Shown: positions 48,071 through 57,017, counted from the first letter of the stretch. The stretch is DNA of 64,000 bases from Mesorhizobium sp. LHD-90 (GCF_030929505.1 NZ_JAVFVV010000004.1:62001-126000); one strand, 5' to 3'. Notes: generated by a model not told the origin, from the letters alone. A program made the numbers and translations.

Positions 48071-48105
48071 TTGCATGTGGAAAGATATCTGACTAAAGTC
48101 AGATA
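48071..48105 (+). promoter_or_regulatory. Promoter and palindromic operator abutting the MarR-GNAT start
   Basis: TATCTGACT-AA-AGTCAGATA (48086-48105) is a perfect palindrome ending one base before the ATG at 48106. A TTGCAT (48071-48076) and TAAAGT (48094-48099), 17 bp apart, would put transcription at or near the ATG, hence a leaderless mRNA whose promoter is covered by its own regulator. Confidence 0.5.
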
Positions 48106-48990
48106 ATGCAAGACGGACAGATCGAGCAGATACGCCGCTTCAACCGGCTGGTCTCGCAGCGCATCGGCGCGCTTGACGACAGCTATCTGTCGCGCGGCCG
48201 ACCGCTCGGCGAGGCGCGGCTGATCTTCGAGACAGGACAGGGCGAGGGCAGGGATGTGCGCTTTTTGCGCCGCCGGCTCGGTCTCGACGCCGGCTATCTC
48301 AGTCGGCTGCTGCGATCGCTGGAGGGCCAGCAACTCGTCGAGGTCGGCAGGGCGGAGGCCGACGGCCGCGTGCGCCAGGCGCGGCTGACCGCCAAGGGAC
48401 GCGATGAGTATGCTGCCTACGACGCGCTTTCCGACGAGATGGCGCGCGCGATGCTGGCGTCGCTGGGCGAGGCGCAGCGCGAGCGGCTGGTGGCGGCGAT
48501 GGCGGAGGTCGAGCGGCTGCTGCGCATCGCGGCTCTGGAGGTCTCAGTGGAGGCTCCGGACAGCGACGAGGCGCGCTTTTGCCTCGGCGAATATTTTGCA
48601 GAGCTGGCGCGGCGCTTCGAGGAAGGTTTCGACCTGGAACTCGGCAAGGCGGCCGAAGCATCTGAGATGATGCCGCCAAAGGGCTGGTTCGTGATGGCGC
48701 GCATCGACGGCGAGCCCGCCGGCTGCGGCGTGCTGAAGACACTTGAAGAAGGCATCGGCGAGATCAAGCGTGTCTGGGTGTCGCCTTCGGCGCGCGGACT
48801 GGGCATCGCGTCGCGGCTGATGGAAAAGCTCGAATCCATTGCCCTGGAGGCCGGTCTGACGACCGTGCGGCTCGACACCAACCGGGCCCTCTCGGAAGCG
48901 CAGGCGATGTACCGAAAACTGGGCTACCACGAGATCGAGCGCTACAACGACAATTTTTACGCCAACCACTGGTTCGAGAAACGGCTATAG
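48106..48990 (+). CDS. MarR-GNAT fusion: regulator and N-acetyltransferase in one chain
   Basis: 294 residues. The N-terminal MarR winged helix covers about 1-140: FETGQGEGRDVRFLRRRLGLDAGYLSRLLRSLE and the wing QQLVEVGRAEADGRVRQARLT. A GNAT domain follows, about 150-294: GWFVMARIDGEPAGCGVL, IKRVWVSPSARGLGIASRLM (acetyl-CoA loop RGLGIA) and LDTNRALSEAQAMYRKLGYHE. Such fusions are known in bacteria; the acetyl target is unknown. It probably represses itself through the palindrome that touches its start codon. Confidence 0.88.
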   Translation: MQDGQIEQIRRFNRLVSQRIGALDDSYLSRGRPLGEARLIFETGQGEGRDVRFLRRRLGLDAGYLSRLLRSLEGQQLVEVGRAEADGRVRQARLTAKGRDEYAAYDALSDEMARAMLASLGEAQRERLVAAMAEVERLLRIAALEVSVEAPDSDEARFCLGEYFAELARRFEEGFDLELGKAAEASEMMPPKGWFVMARIDGEPAGCGVLKTLEEGIGEIKRVWVSPSARGLGIASRLMEKLESIALEAGLTTVRLDTNRALSEAQAMYRKLGYHEIERYNDNFYANHWFEKRL

Positions 48991-48993
48991 GCG

Positions 48994-49731
48994 TCAAAGC
49001 GCGGCGACCCCCTGCACGGCCGAGATTAGCGCCAGCAGGCCGAGCAGCGCCAGCACGCCCTTGCGGAACACGGCCGGGTCGGCGCCCTTGAAGCCGCGCG
49101 AGCCGACCCATACGCCGACCAGCAGCGCCGGCAGGAACATCAGGGCGCGCAAGACGCTGTCCCAGGTCAGCAGCCCCTCATGCGCCAGCATCGGCAGCGC
49201 CATCATGTCGGTGCCGAGGAAATAGGCGATCACTGAGGCGCGGCCGGCAATGTTGCCGGCCGGCGAGGCGAAATAGAACAGGATCACCGGCGGGCCGCCG
49301 GTGCCGAAGGCGCCGTTGAGCAGGCCGGACGCGCCGCCGGTCGTCACCGAGGCGAGCGTGCCCGGCATGGTTTTCAGCGCAAAGCCGCGCCACAGCAGGA
49401 TGGTGAAGATCAGCACCACGATGCCCAGCGCCACTTGCATGGGCGCGGCGGGCACGTTGGCGAGGAACCACACGCCGAACGGCGTTCCAATGAGGCAACC
49501 GATCAGCAGCGGCAGGATCGAGCGCCAGTGCACGTCCTTCCAGATGCCCGGCAGCAGATGGATGCTGGCGGCGATCTCCAGCATGAAGATCGAAGGCACG
49601 ATTTGCGAAGGCGGCAGCACCAGCGACAGCGCGGTGACGGTCAGCAGCGAGAAGCCAAATCCCGAATAGCCCCGCACGATTGCCGCGAGGAAAACGCACA
49701 CGACCGAAAAGACGATGATGCCGGCAGACAT
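48994..49731 (-). CDS. TSUP-family (TauE/SafE) membrane permease
   Basis: 245 residues with seven to eight hydrophobic helices (IIVFSVVCVFLAAIVRGYSGFGFSLL, LPLLIGCLIGTPFGVWFLA, VALGIVVLIFTILLW, ALLGLLALISAVQGVAAL). The two TauE repeats each carry a Gly-rich turn, G-F-G-x-x-L near the N-terminus and GAFGTGGPPVILFYFAS in the middle. TSUP proteins export sulfite or sulfoacetate, or other small anions; substrate unknown. It converges on the MarR-GNAT gene with a 3-bp gap. Confidence 0.88.
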   Translation of the reverse strand: MSAGIIVFSVVCVFLAAIVRGYSGFGFSLLTVTALSLVLPPSQIVPSIFMLEIAASIHLLPGIWKDVHWRSILPLLIGCLIGTPFGVWFLANVPAAPMQVALGIVVLIFTILLWRGFALKTMPGTLASVTTGGASGLLNGAFGTGGPPVILFYFASPAGNIAGRASVIAYFLGTDMMALPMLAHEGLLTWDSVLRALMFLPALLVGVWVGSRGFKGADPAVFRKGVLALLGLLALISAVQGVAAL

Positions 49732-49822
49732 GCGCCACTATGACGTGGCGGTAGCCGGTTTCGCGGTCCAGATGGCGGTCGGCTTGAGGGCCAGGGCCAG
49801 TGGCAGAGCTATTGGCGTCGTG

Positions 49823-50788
49823 TCAGCGAGGAGTCGGAATTCCCGTCATTGAAATGACGCGATCTTCGAAGTCATCAAACTCCTGGCCAGTCGCCTTTAC
49901 CAAACTCGATATCCGATAAAATCTATTGCTCGTGGGTGATTCGCGCGAGGCCATTGCCAAGTCAATCCGGTCTACATTTACGATTGTCCAGCACTCCACA
50001 TAACCAGCCGCGCGTGCTTTCTGGTGACTTTTTTCCGCCTCACCAATGCGGTTGTGAATGTTTGAAAAATCTGTTCCGCCTTTGACCTCGATCGCAACAA
50101 TATTGCGATAGGTTTCGGGGCGAAGCTCTTCGCGGATAACGATATCAGGATCAGCGGCGAATTGAATAAGTACGAGCCGGCTTGCCGCGTTTCGAACCTT
50201 CAGTTCACGGGTCTCCGACACCTCCACGTGTTCCTGGACGATTTCTTTTATAACATTGAAGACCTGCACGATTCCGGCAGTCCCTCGCCGCACATTGGCA
50301 CCACCGCGCCACTGTGGTCCTAGTGTGAGGAGCGTCAAATCATCAAGCAACGCCGTCGTGACCTTCTGTCCGGCTATCCCGGTAAGCAAATGCGAGCCAG
50401 CCTCACACATTTCCTTGCAGAAATTCGACAAGTGCTCCTCAAGTTCGGCTCGCAATGTGCCCCTTGTTTCCATGCCACTGAACTTTCCAGCGCCTGTAGC
50501 CGAGGTATAGAACTCCTTCTGGCTGTATCCATAGAGCAGACGGTAGTATCCCAACAATCTCGGATTTGCCGTCAGCACCAGTGGAACCGGGAACATCATC
50601 TCGCCCCTAATGCCAAAGCTGGCGAGTTGCGCTAGGCTATGGGCTGAAACGTTGTCGGCGAGTTCGCGATCCAAGGCCGGAATATCCAACTTCCGTACTG
50701 TTTCGCGCAAGGCCTCCTGAAGCATGTGCCGCCTGATCTCGGCAAGAGCAACACTGAACTCAATCTGCAGTTCAGGTAATGGGATCAT
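49823..50788 (-). CDS. XcyI-like type II restriction endonuclease
   Basis: 321 residues, overlapping the methyltransferase by four bases (ATGA). From memory the sequence tracks the XcyI family (recognising CCCGGG): LLGYYRLLYGYSQKEFY, LLDDLTLLTLGPQWRGGAN, and near the middle-end the nuclease core, ADPDIVIREELRPE then NIVAIEVKGGTDFSN, in which ExK and the upstream PD form a PD-(D/E)xK site. It cuts unmethylated sites to restrict foreign DNA. Base composition is clearly poorer in GC than the neighbours, which suggests transfer. Confidence 0.8.
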   Translation of the reverse strand: MIPLPELQIEFSVALAEIRRHMLQEALRETVRKLDIPALDRELADNVSAHSLAQLASFGIRGEMMFPVPLVLTANPRLLGYYRLLYGYSQKEFYTSATGAGKFSGMETRGTLRAELEEHLSNFCKEMCEAGSHLLTGIAGQKVTTALLDDLTLLTLGPQWRGGANVRRGTAGIVQVFNVIKEIVQEHVEVSETRELKVRNAASRLVLIQFAADPDIVIREELRPETYRNIVAIEVKGGTDFSNIHNRIGEAEKSHQKARAAGYVECWTIVNVDRIDLAMASRESPTSNRFYRISSLVKATGQEFDDFEDRVISMTGIPTPR

Positions 50789-51750
50789 GCCGCAACCCGG
50801 ACAATCGTCCGGTTGTCTGCGTTGAGCCGTTCGGCTGCCAACGCGACATACTCTGGATGTAACTCGATACCCGCATAAGACCGATGTAGCTGCTCGGCCA
50901 CCAACCCGACAGTTCCTGAGCCAAAAAACGGGTCCAGCACGAAATCACCTGGTCGCGTAGAGGATCGCAAGCAAGGTTCGATCAACTTAGGGGGAAAGGT
51001 CGCAAAATGTGCTCCCGGGAACGGCAAGGTATTAATGTTCCATACTGAGCGAAGATTACGGTTGTTTACTTCACGGACAGCATCGCGATCATAGAAATAA
51101 CGCTCTCCTTTGGAGAACATAAATAGATATTCGTGAGCTCGTGTTGGGCGATCCCGCACGCTTTCAGGCATAGCGTTCGGCTTATGCCAAATCACATCAG
51201 CACGTAGATACCAGCCGTCATCCTGAAGCGCGAAAGCCAAACGCCATGGGATGCCTAAAAGATCCTTTGGTTTCAAACCATCAGGTGTATCGGGGCGCAC
51301 CGTCATGGCGCGTGCGCGATTCTTTTTGTCCGGAGCGCGCCAACCACGATTACCACTCGTATAGCCATCCCCGACGTTTAGCCAAAAAACTCCATCGTCG
51401 CGCAAAACGCGCCTTGCCTCGCGAAACACCTCGACCAACCGAAAAATAAACTGCGGCAACGTTGGTTCGAGTCCAATCTGGTCCGGAGTATTGTAGTCTC
51501 GTAGGCCCCAGTAAGGGGGTGATGTTATTATACATTGCGCGGCCTCATCCGGCAGGCGGCGCAAGACTGTCAACGCATCTCCTTCAATGATGATGCTTTC
51601 GCGCAATGGCATCTGAGGTGATCGTTTGATGCGGGCAGTCTTCATATTCCAATACCGCGATTCTGATTGATTCGGCGGCTCAGTTTCGCGATTGAACCTG
51701 CCTCTTTCAAGCTTGGCGTTTCGAACCAAGTGAAATAGCGAACGTGCCAT
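50785..51750 (-). CDS. Type II DNA methyltransferase, N4-cytosine (beta class)
   Basis: 321 residues from the ATG at 51750, which lies behind several GGAGG repeats. Motif IV TSPPYWGLRDYN (near residue 78) precedes motif I DPFFGSGTVGLVAEQL (near 275): this order defines the beta class, and SPPY favours N4-methylcytosine over N6-adenine. It is upstream of and overlaps the restriction gene, so protection is made first. No separate controller gene is seen. The AT-rich composition matches the endonuclease. Confidence 0.85.
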   Translation of the reverse strand: MARSLFHLVRNAKLERGRFNRETEPPNQSESRYWNMKTARIKRSPQMPLRESIIIEGDALTVLRRLPDEAAQCIITSPPYWGLRDYNTPDQIGLEPTLPQFIFRLVEVFREARRVLRDDGVFWLNVGDGYTSGNRGWRAPDKKNRARAMTVRPDTPDGLKPKDLLGIPWRLAFALQDDGWYLRADVIWHKPNAMPESVRDRPTRAHEYLFMFSKGERYFYDRDAVREVNNRNLRSVWNINTLPFPGAHFATFPPKLIEPCLRSSTRPGDFVLDPFFGSGTVGLVAEQLHRSYAGIELHPEYVALAAERLNADNRTIVRVAA

Positions 51751-51855
51751 GTCCTCCCCTCCTCCAATGGGAAAAGACATACCTCAACAAGAACATAAAG
51801 TGAACAGATAATAAGATAGGCAACAAGCGGGAATTGAGAGGGCTTTCAGCGTTTC

Positions 51856-53040
51856 TCACGCTGCTAGAAAATTACCCACCCGCTCCAGCGCCCGCAAGAT
51901 GTTCTCCTCCGAATTGGCGTAGGAAAGCCGGATATAGCCTTCGCCGAGCACGCCGAAATCCGGACCGCCGATCAGCGCCACGCCGGTTTCCTCCAGCAGC
52001 GCAGAGGCCAGTTTTTTGGCCTTCCAGCCGGTCTTCGAGATGTTGGGGAAGGCGTAGAAGGCGCCCTTCGGCGTGATGCAGGAGACGCCGGGCAGCTTGT
52101 TCAGGCCATCGACCACAACCTTGCGGCGGCGGTCGAACGCCTTCATCATCACATCCACTGCGTCCTGCGGCCCGTCGATGGCGGCGATGCCGGCATGTTG
52201 CGACGGGGCGTTGACGCAGGACCAGCAATTGACCGCCAGTTTTCGCACCTTGTCGTACAGATGGCTGCTGGCGTCCGAGTTCGGCCAGATCGACCAGCCC
52301 ATGCGCCAGCCGGTCATCGCCCAGGTTTTTGACCAGCCGTTGAGCACGATCAGGCGCTCGCGCAGTTCCGGAAATTGCAGCAGCGAGCAGTGCTGTTCGC
52401 CGTCATAGGTCATGACGTCGTAGATCTCGTCGGAGAGGATGGCGACATGCGGATGCTTTTCCAGCCCCTTCGCCAGTTTCTCGATCTCGGCGCGCGGCGT
52501 GACGCCGCCGGTAGGGTTGGCCGGCGAGTTGAGGATCAGCAGCCGCGTCTTCGGCGTGATCAGCGCAAGCGTCTCCTCGGCCGAGAAGGCGAAGCCGTTT
52601 TCTTCGCGGATCGGCACCGGGACCGGCTTGGCGCCGGTGAATTCGATCATCGAGCGATAGATCGGGAAGCCGGGATCCGGATAGAGGATTTCGGCGCCCG
52701 GTTCGCCGAACATGACGATCGCCGCATACATGGTCGGCTTGCCGCCGGGCAGGATCATGACGTTTTCCGGCGAGACTTCCACGCCGGTGGTGGTGAGCGT
52801 ACGGCGCGCCACCGCCACGCGGGTGGCGAGCAGGCCGGTGGCCGGCGTGTAGCCGTGATGGCCGTCGCGCAGCGCCTTGATGGCCGCCTCGACGATATGC
52901 TCGGGCGTGCGGAAATCCGGCTGGCCGATGCCGAGATTGATGATGTCCTTGCCTTGCGCGGCGAGCGCCGTGGCGCGGGCGAGCACGGCGAAGGCGTTTT
53001 CCTCGCCGATGCGGTCGAAGGCGGCAATCGTTTGGAGCAC
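51856..53040 (-). CDS. Class I/II PLP-dependent aminotransferase (AspC-like)
   Basis: 394 residues of fold type I. INLGIGQPDFRTPEHI near 34, GYTPATGLLATR, the cofactor Asn in LNSPANPTGG, AILSDEIYD with the pyridine-N Asp, and the Schiff-base Lys in LNGWSKTWAMTGWRMGW, with the carboxylate-binding Arg in YIRLSYANSEENI. It is in the aspartate/valine-pyruvate aminotransferase branch; the exact amino donor cannot be told. It borders the restriction operon. Confidence 0.9.
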   Translation of the reverse strand: MLQTIAAFDRIGEENAFAVLARATALAAQGKDIINLGIGQPDFRTPEHIVEAAIKALRDGHHGYTPATGLLATRVAVARRTLTTTGVEVSPENVMILPGGKPTMYAAIVMFGEPGAEILYPDPGFPIYRSMIEFTGAKPVPVPIREENGFAFSAEETLALITPKTRLLILNSPANPTGGVTPRAEIEKLAKGLEKHPHVAILSDEIYDVMTYDGEQHCSLLQFPELRERLIVLNGWSKTWAMTGWRMGWSIWPNSDASSHLYDKVRKLAVNCWSCVNAPSQHAGIAAIDGPQDAVDVMMKAFDRRRKVVVDGLNKLPGVSCITPKGAFYAFPNISKTGWKAKKLASALLEETGVALIGGPDFGVLGEGYIRLSYANSEENILRALERVGNFLAA

Positions 53041-53061
53041 TTTTCCTCCCCATCTGGTTCT

Positions 53062-53107
53062 AGCGCATGGCCCCGAAAACCCAACGAGTTCGGGAAAATC
53101 ATGTGCT
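53062..53107. repeat. Rhizobial intergenic palindrome, diverged copy 2
   Basis: AGCGCATG (53062-53069) and CATGTGCT (53100-53107) form the ends around CCCCGAAAAC and a TTCGGGAAAA half. Layout and sequence match the copy at 33842. Confidence 0.5.
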
Positions 53108-53175
53108 ACTGAAATCTTGCGGGTGCGCGTTTTTGTGAGCCTCGCGCCGCAAAGTCAATCGGAGCAAGGCCGGCC

Positions 53176-53856
53176 TTGGACGAAGATCTGAAAAACTGGA
53201 CCGCGCGCCCCCGTCCCGAACGCAAGGTGCTGGAGGGCCGCTACGCGCGGCTGGAGCCGCTGTCGGCGGCGTGGCATGGCGACGGCCTGTTCGAGGCGGC
53301 GACAACAGCCAATGCCGACGAGCGGTTCCGCTGGCTCGGCGAATATCCACCGGAGAGTCGCGCCGCGCTGCAACCTTGGCTGGACAAGGCCGAAGCCAGC
53401 GAGGATCCGCTGTATTTCACGGTAATCGACAAGGCGTCGGGCAAGGTCGCCGGCCGCCAGACATTTCTGCGCATCGACACGGCCAACGGGTCGATCGAGA
53501 TCGGCCATATCCATTGGGGGCCGCTGATGCAGCGCAAGCCGGCGGCGACCGAAGCGCATTTTTTGTTCATGCGCTACATCTTCGACGAACTCGGCTACCG
53601 CCGCTGGGAGTGGAAGTGCAACAACCGCAACGAGCCCTCCAAACGTGCCGCTTTGCGTTTCGGTTTCCAGCCTGAGGGCGTGTTCCGGCAGGCCATGGTG
53701 ATCAAGGGCGAGAACCGCGACACCGCATGGTTTTCGATCATCGACAAGGAATGGCCGGCGCTGAAGCGCGCCTATGAGGCATGGCTCGATCCGTCGAATT
53801 TCGATGCCTCCGGCCAACAGAAGAAGCGGCTGGAAGAGTTTCGCGCCGCAGGCTGA
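53176..53856 (+). CDS. GNAT N-acetyltransferase, RimJ/RimL-like
   Basis: 226 residues, starting at a TTG preceded by GGAGCAAGGC. The acetyltransferase core reads YFTVIDKASGKVAGRQTFLRI, then IEIGHIHWGPLMQRKPAATEAHFL (an acetyl-CoA pyrophosphate loop of Q/R-x-x-x-A type) and WKCNNRNEPSKRAALRFGFQPEG. This is the RimJ/RimL subgroup, which acetylates protein N-termini or small amines. Substrate unknown. It is divergent from the aminotransferase across the repeat at 53062. Confidence 0.82.
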   Translation: MDEDLKNWTARPRPERKVLEGRYARLEPLSAAWHGDGLFEAATTANADERFRWLGEYPPESRAALQPWLDKAEASEDPLYFTVIDKASGKVAGRQTFLRIDTANGSIEIGHIHWGPLMQRKPAATEAHFLFMRYIFDELGYRRWEWKCNNRNEPSKRAALRFGFQPEGVFRQAMVIKGENRDTAWFSIIDKEWPALKRAYEAWLDPSNFDASGQQKKRLEEFRAAG

Positions 53857-53965
53857 AGTCCAAAAAGCCGAGATAGATCAAGACTTTTGCCGGCCAATGC
53901 ACTAAGCCTGCGCCGGGCGGCGCGGTGGACGGTCCGCGAAATGGCAATGGCGTCAGGGAGAGACA

Positions 53966-54724
53966 ATGGCCGGACGACTGAAGGGCAAGGTCGCGGTGGT
54001 GACCGCCGCGGGGCAGGGGATCGGCCGGGCCATCGCAGAGGCGTTCGTGGCCGAAGGCGCGACCGTTTTCGCGTCGGACGTGTCGCGCGACAAGCTGGAA
54101 GGGCTGGCGCGCGCCAAGAAGGCGAAACTCGACGTGCTGTCGACCAAAGCCGTTGAATCCTACGCCGCAAAGGTCGGCAAGATCGACATATTGGTCAATG
54201 TGGCGGGTTTCGTGCATCACGGCACGGTGCTGACAACCTCCGAGAAAGATTGGGATTTTTCTTTCGACCTCAACGTCAAGTCGATGCATCGGACGATCCG
54301 CGCGTTCCTGCCCGGCATGCTGGAACGGGCCAGGGAAACGGGCAAGACCTGTTCAATCGTGAACATTTCGTCGGGGGCTTCCTCGGTGCGGGGGATACCC
54401 AACCGGTATGCCTATGGGGCGAGCAAGGCGGCGGTGATCGGGCTGACGAAAGCGGTGGCGGCGGACTATATTCGCGAGGGAATCCGCTGCAATGCGATTG
54501 CGCCGGGAACGTTTCGGTCGCCGTCGTGGGAAGATCGGGTGGAGGAACTCGGCAGAACAGTCGGCAGCAAGGACAAGGCCTTGGAAATGTTCGTCAATCG
54601 CCAGCCGATGGGACGCGTCGCGGATGCCGCCGAAATCGCCCCCGTGGTGGTTTATCTGGCGGCCGACGAGGCGGCCTTCACCACCGGTACCGTGATCAAT
54701 GTCGACGGCGGTTTCGCGCTTTGA
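53966..54724 (+). CDS. SDR oxidoreductase, BDH2/2-keto-3-deoxy-L-fuconate dehydrogenase-like
   Basis: 252 residues. TAAGQGIGRAIAEAF (cofactor loop), FASDVSRDK with the Asp that selects NAD, LVNVAGFVHHGTVL, the Ser in IVNISSGASS, YAYGASKAAVIGLTKAVAADYI with Tyr and Lys, and PGTFRSPSWEDRVEE. VAGFVHHGTVL with EKDWDFS is the signature I recall from BDH2/DHRS6, whose bacterial relatives oxidise 3-hydroxybutyrate or 2-keto-3-deoxysugar acids. Either is possible here. Confidence 0.88.
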   Translation: MAGRLKGKVAVVTAAGQGIGRAIAEAFVAEGATVFASDVSRDKLEGLARAKKAKLDVLSTKAVESYAAKVGKIDILVNVAGFVHHGTVLTTSEKDWDFSFDLNVKSMHRTIRAFLPGMLERARETGKTCSIVNISSGASSVRGIPNRYAYGASKAAVIGLTKAVAADYIREGIRCNAIAPGTFRSPSWEDRVEELGRTVGSKDKALEMFVNRQPMGRVADAAEIAPVVVYLAADEAAFTTGTVINVDGGFAL

Positions 54725-54754
54725 GGATCATACTTCGATGGATTTCGCCCTCTG

Positions 54755-54961
54755 ATGGATGCTGACAACCGCAATGCGGCGATCGCCGCGCTGGTGATCG
54801 TGCTGGCTTTCGGCCTGGGCGCGTTCTACCTGCCGACGATCATGCTGGCGATCGGTGGCTATTCGCCTGTAATTGCAGGGATTTTCGCCGTGCTGTTCGT
54901 CGCGGCGTTCTTCCTGGTGTTTTGGCTGCGCGGCCGCCGGCAGCGCCGGCGCGGCCGCTGA
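54755..54961 (+). CDS. Small inner-membrane protein, unknown function
   Basis: 68 residues with two predicted helices (AAIAALVIVLAFGLGAFYL and VIAGIFAVLFVAAFFLVFWL) and a very basic tail RGRRQRRRGR that would stay cytoplasmic. There is no recognised domain. It begins 30 bp after the SDR stop in the same direction, so it is likely co-transcribed, and the terminator at 55015 follows. Confidence 0.6.
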   Translation: MDADNRNAAIAALVIVLAFGLGAFYLPTIMLAIGGYSPVIAGIFAVLFVAAFFLVFWLRGRRQRRRGR

Positions 54962-55014
54962 CGAAGCTCAGCCAGAAATCAATGTGAAGCCGGGAATATC
55001 GAGCAATCTCAACG

Positions 55015-55048
55015 GCCTGTGCGGCATGTCAGGACAGCACAGGCTTTT
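55015..55048 (+). terminator. Intrinsic terminator of the SDR/small-membrane-protein transcript
   Basis: GCCTGTGC (55015-55022) pairs with GCACAGGC (55037-55044), with TGTC/GACA pairing further inside, and is followed by TTTT. Beyond it, up to 55258, I see no gene. Confidence 0.65.
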
Positions 55049-55258
55049 CGAGTTTCACAAAACCCGTGGAAAGCGCGATGGAGGCGCACTTCCGAGCGCT
55101 TTCGTGTTCTCCGGGCTGCGTTTCGCATTCGCGCGCTTGGACTGATCCCGACCAGCCGTCGATGAGTCCGGGGAGAGTTTAGCTTTTCCGCAGAAGGCCG
55201 AAGCACGCAAAGGTTGGGCACTGTCGGAAAAGGCAAACCGCCCCCCGTCGTCCCAACC

Positions 55259-56338
55259 TTATGCCTTGAGGCTGGCGCCGAGGAGCGCCAGGCCGAGCAG
55301 GAAGACCAGCAGCGCGCCGGCGATCTCGATCGAGGCATGCACCCGGTTGCCGGTGCGGCCGTCGCCGGCGAAAGCCACGGCCCAGTTCTTAGCGGTGACG
55401 GCCAGCGTGGCAAGGATCGAGACTGTGATGGCGGTGCCGACCGACATGGCAAGGACCGAAAGCAGTCCGGCGGCGAACAGGCCGTTGAGGAAGGCGAAGG
55501 AGAGCACGATCAGCGCGCCGGTGCAGGGGCGCAGGCCGACGGCGGCCACCGCCGACCAGGCGGTGCGCCAGTCGAAGCGGTCGCCGGAGATCATCGACGG
55601 GTCGGGCGCATGGCTGTGGCCGCAGGTCTCGCAGACCATGGTGACGCCGGGCGCGCCGGCGTCGGAAGCGACGAAGGCATGGTCGTAGCGCGGCGCGGCG
55701 CGGCGTTCCACCGGGCCGAACAGTTTGCCGGCCGGGCTGTCGGCCTGGGCGGCCGAAAGGCTCAGCGCCGGGTTGAGGCCGAACAGGCCGGCCATGCGCG
55801 GCAAGGCCTTGCGCCATAGCAGCCAGGCGCCGAAGAGCGTGATCAGCGCATAGCTGGCGATCTCCAAAAACCAGGTGGCGTCGGTCATCGAAACGGCGGT
55901 GCCGCGAAGTACAAGAAAGACCAGCGTCATCACGACAATAGCCGTCAGCGCTTGAAGGAACGCCGAGACGAAGGAGAGCATGATGCCGCGCCGCAGCGCC
56001 ACCTCGTTGGCCAGCATGTAGGACGAGATGACGGCCTTGCCATGGCCAGGCCCGGCGGCGTGGAAGACGCCGTAGGCGAAGGAGAGCCCGACCAGGATCC
56101 AAAGCTGGCTGCCGTCCTGGCGCATGGCCTTCAGCGCTCCGGTGAGCGAGCGATAAAAACCCTGCTGCTGGACGTTGATCCAGTTCATGAAGCCGGAAAA
56201 CAGGCCGGTGGAGGGCACCATCGCCTCGTTGGTGCCGATGCCGAGCGAGCTTTGCGCATGGGCGAATGTCGCGAATTGGCTGGCGACGACGACCAGCGTG
56301 AGCAGGGCGAGGGGCGCGCGAAGCGTCGATTTCGTCAT
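55259..56338 (-). CDS. NicO/RcnA-family nickel-cobalt exporter
   Basis: 359 residues from the ATG at 56338. A signal-like helix (LALLTLVVVASQFATFAHA) precedes about six membrane helices; the family metal motif is GVFHAAGPGHGKAVISSYM (HxxGPGHxK) in the first core helix and AVGLRPCTGALIVLSFAFLNG in a later one. A cytoplasmic loop holds CETCGHSHAPDPS, a His/Cys patch typical of the group. It exports Ni/Co (or related metals) and follows a DUF1007 partner with a 13-bp gap. Confidence 0.88.
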   Translation of the reverse strand: MTKSTLRAPLALLTLVVVASQFATFAHAQSSLGIGTNEAMVPSTGLFSGFMNWINVQQQGFYRSLTGALKAMRQDGSQLWILVGLSFAYGVFHAAGPGHGKAVISSYMLANEVALRRGIMLSFVSAFLQALTAIVVMTLVFLVLRGTAVSMTDATWFLEIASYALITLFGAWLLWRKALPRMAGLFGLNPALSLSAAQADSPAGKLFGPVERRAAPRYDHAFVASDAGAPGVTMVCETCGHSHAPDPSMISGDRFDWRTAWSAVAAVGLRPCTGALIVLSFAFLNGLFAAGLLSVLAMSVGTAITVSILATLAVTAKNWAVAFAGDGRTGNRVHASIEIAGALLVFLLGLALLGASLKA

Positions 56339-56351
56339 CCGGCGCGGCCCG

Positions 56352-57017
56352 TCACCCGTTCGCCTGGCACGCGATTTCAAGTTTCGTGGCGAAAATCTTG
56401 CTCATGTCGGTGCCGGTGGGATCGTTGAAAAAGGCCTCGGTCAGCGTCGACTGGTTCTGGGCGAGGGCCTCGTCGGGGTCGGGCCGGATGACCGTGGTCG
56501 AGCAGTCGGCCGGCTTGTCGACGACGGTGAGGTTGGCGTCCTCGGTAAAATCGATCGCCGTGTAGAAGGTCGGGTCGTAGACGCCGAAATCCACCTTGCC
56601 GGAAAGCTTCAGCGGCTCCTTGGGCGCCGATTCGAACAGAATGATGAGTTGCTGGTCCTCGAAACTGGCGATCAGTTTCGGCGGCGGCTGCATCGCCACG
56701 TCCTTGCCGTCGGCGGTGGCCACCTGGAAATAGTTGTATTCGGCGAGCGAGGCATGGACGGTGTTGGCGACGTCCTGCAACTCGGCGTCGTCAAGCTTCA
56801 GGTCGGAGTTCTTGTCGAACTCCATCAGCACGGTGGAGGAGAAAAGATCGTCGAAACGCCAGAGATGGCGCAGCGCTTTCACGGTGCGGTCCGGATTGAT
56901 CACCACATCCAACCTGGCCTCGGCGAAGACATGCGGATGCACCAGCGCCGGCCCGGTAGAGGCACCAAGTAGCAAAGCCGCGGCTGCCGCTTTCGTAAGC
57001 TGATGGGAAAAAGGCAT
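56352..57017 (-). CDS. DUF1007 periplasmic protein, partner of the NicO exporter
   Basis: 221 residues. A signal peptide (LTKAAAAALLLGASTGPALVHP) leads to the DUF1007 domain: HPHVFAEARLDVVINPDRTV at its mature N-terminus (a His pair likely to bind metal) and FDKNSDLKLDDAELQDV, which reads like an EF-hand-type loop. DUF1007 genes usually sit before NicO exporters. Its start codon lies inside a hairpin (57016-57050) followed by a U run, suggesting control of translation or transcription. Confidence 0.82.
   Translation of the reverse strand: MPFSHQLTKAAAAALLLGASTGPALVHPHVFAEARLDVVINPDRTVKALRHLWRFDDLFSSTVLMEFDKNSDLKLDDAELQDVANTVHASLAEYNYFQVATADGKDVAMQPPPKLIASFEDQQLIILFESAPKEPLKLSGKVDFGVYDPTFYTAIDFTEDANLTVVDKPADCSTTVIRPDPDEALAQNQSTLTEAFFNDPTGTDMSKIFATKLEIACQANG

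Noticed and set aside
55259-57017. Cobalamin or NiCo riboswitch before the NicO operon
   Set aside because: The 126-bp gap has one clear hairpin over the start codon but not the multi-helix core of either riboswitch class.
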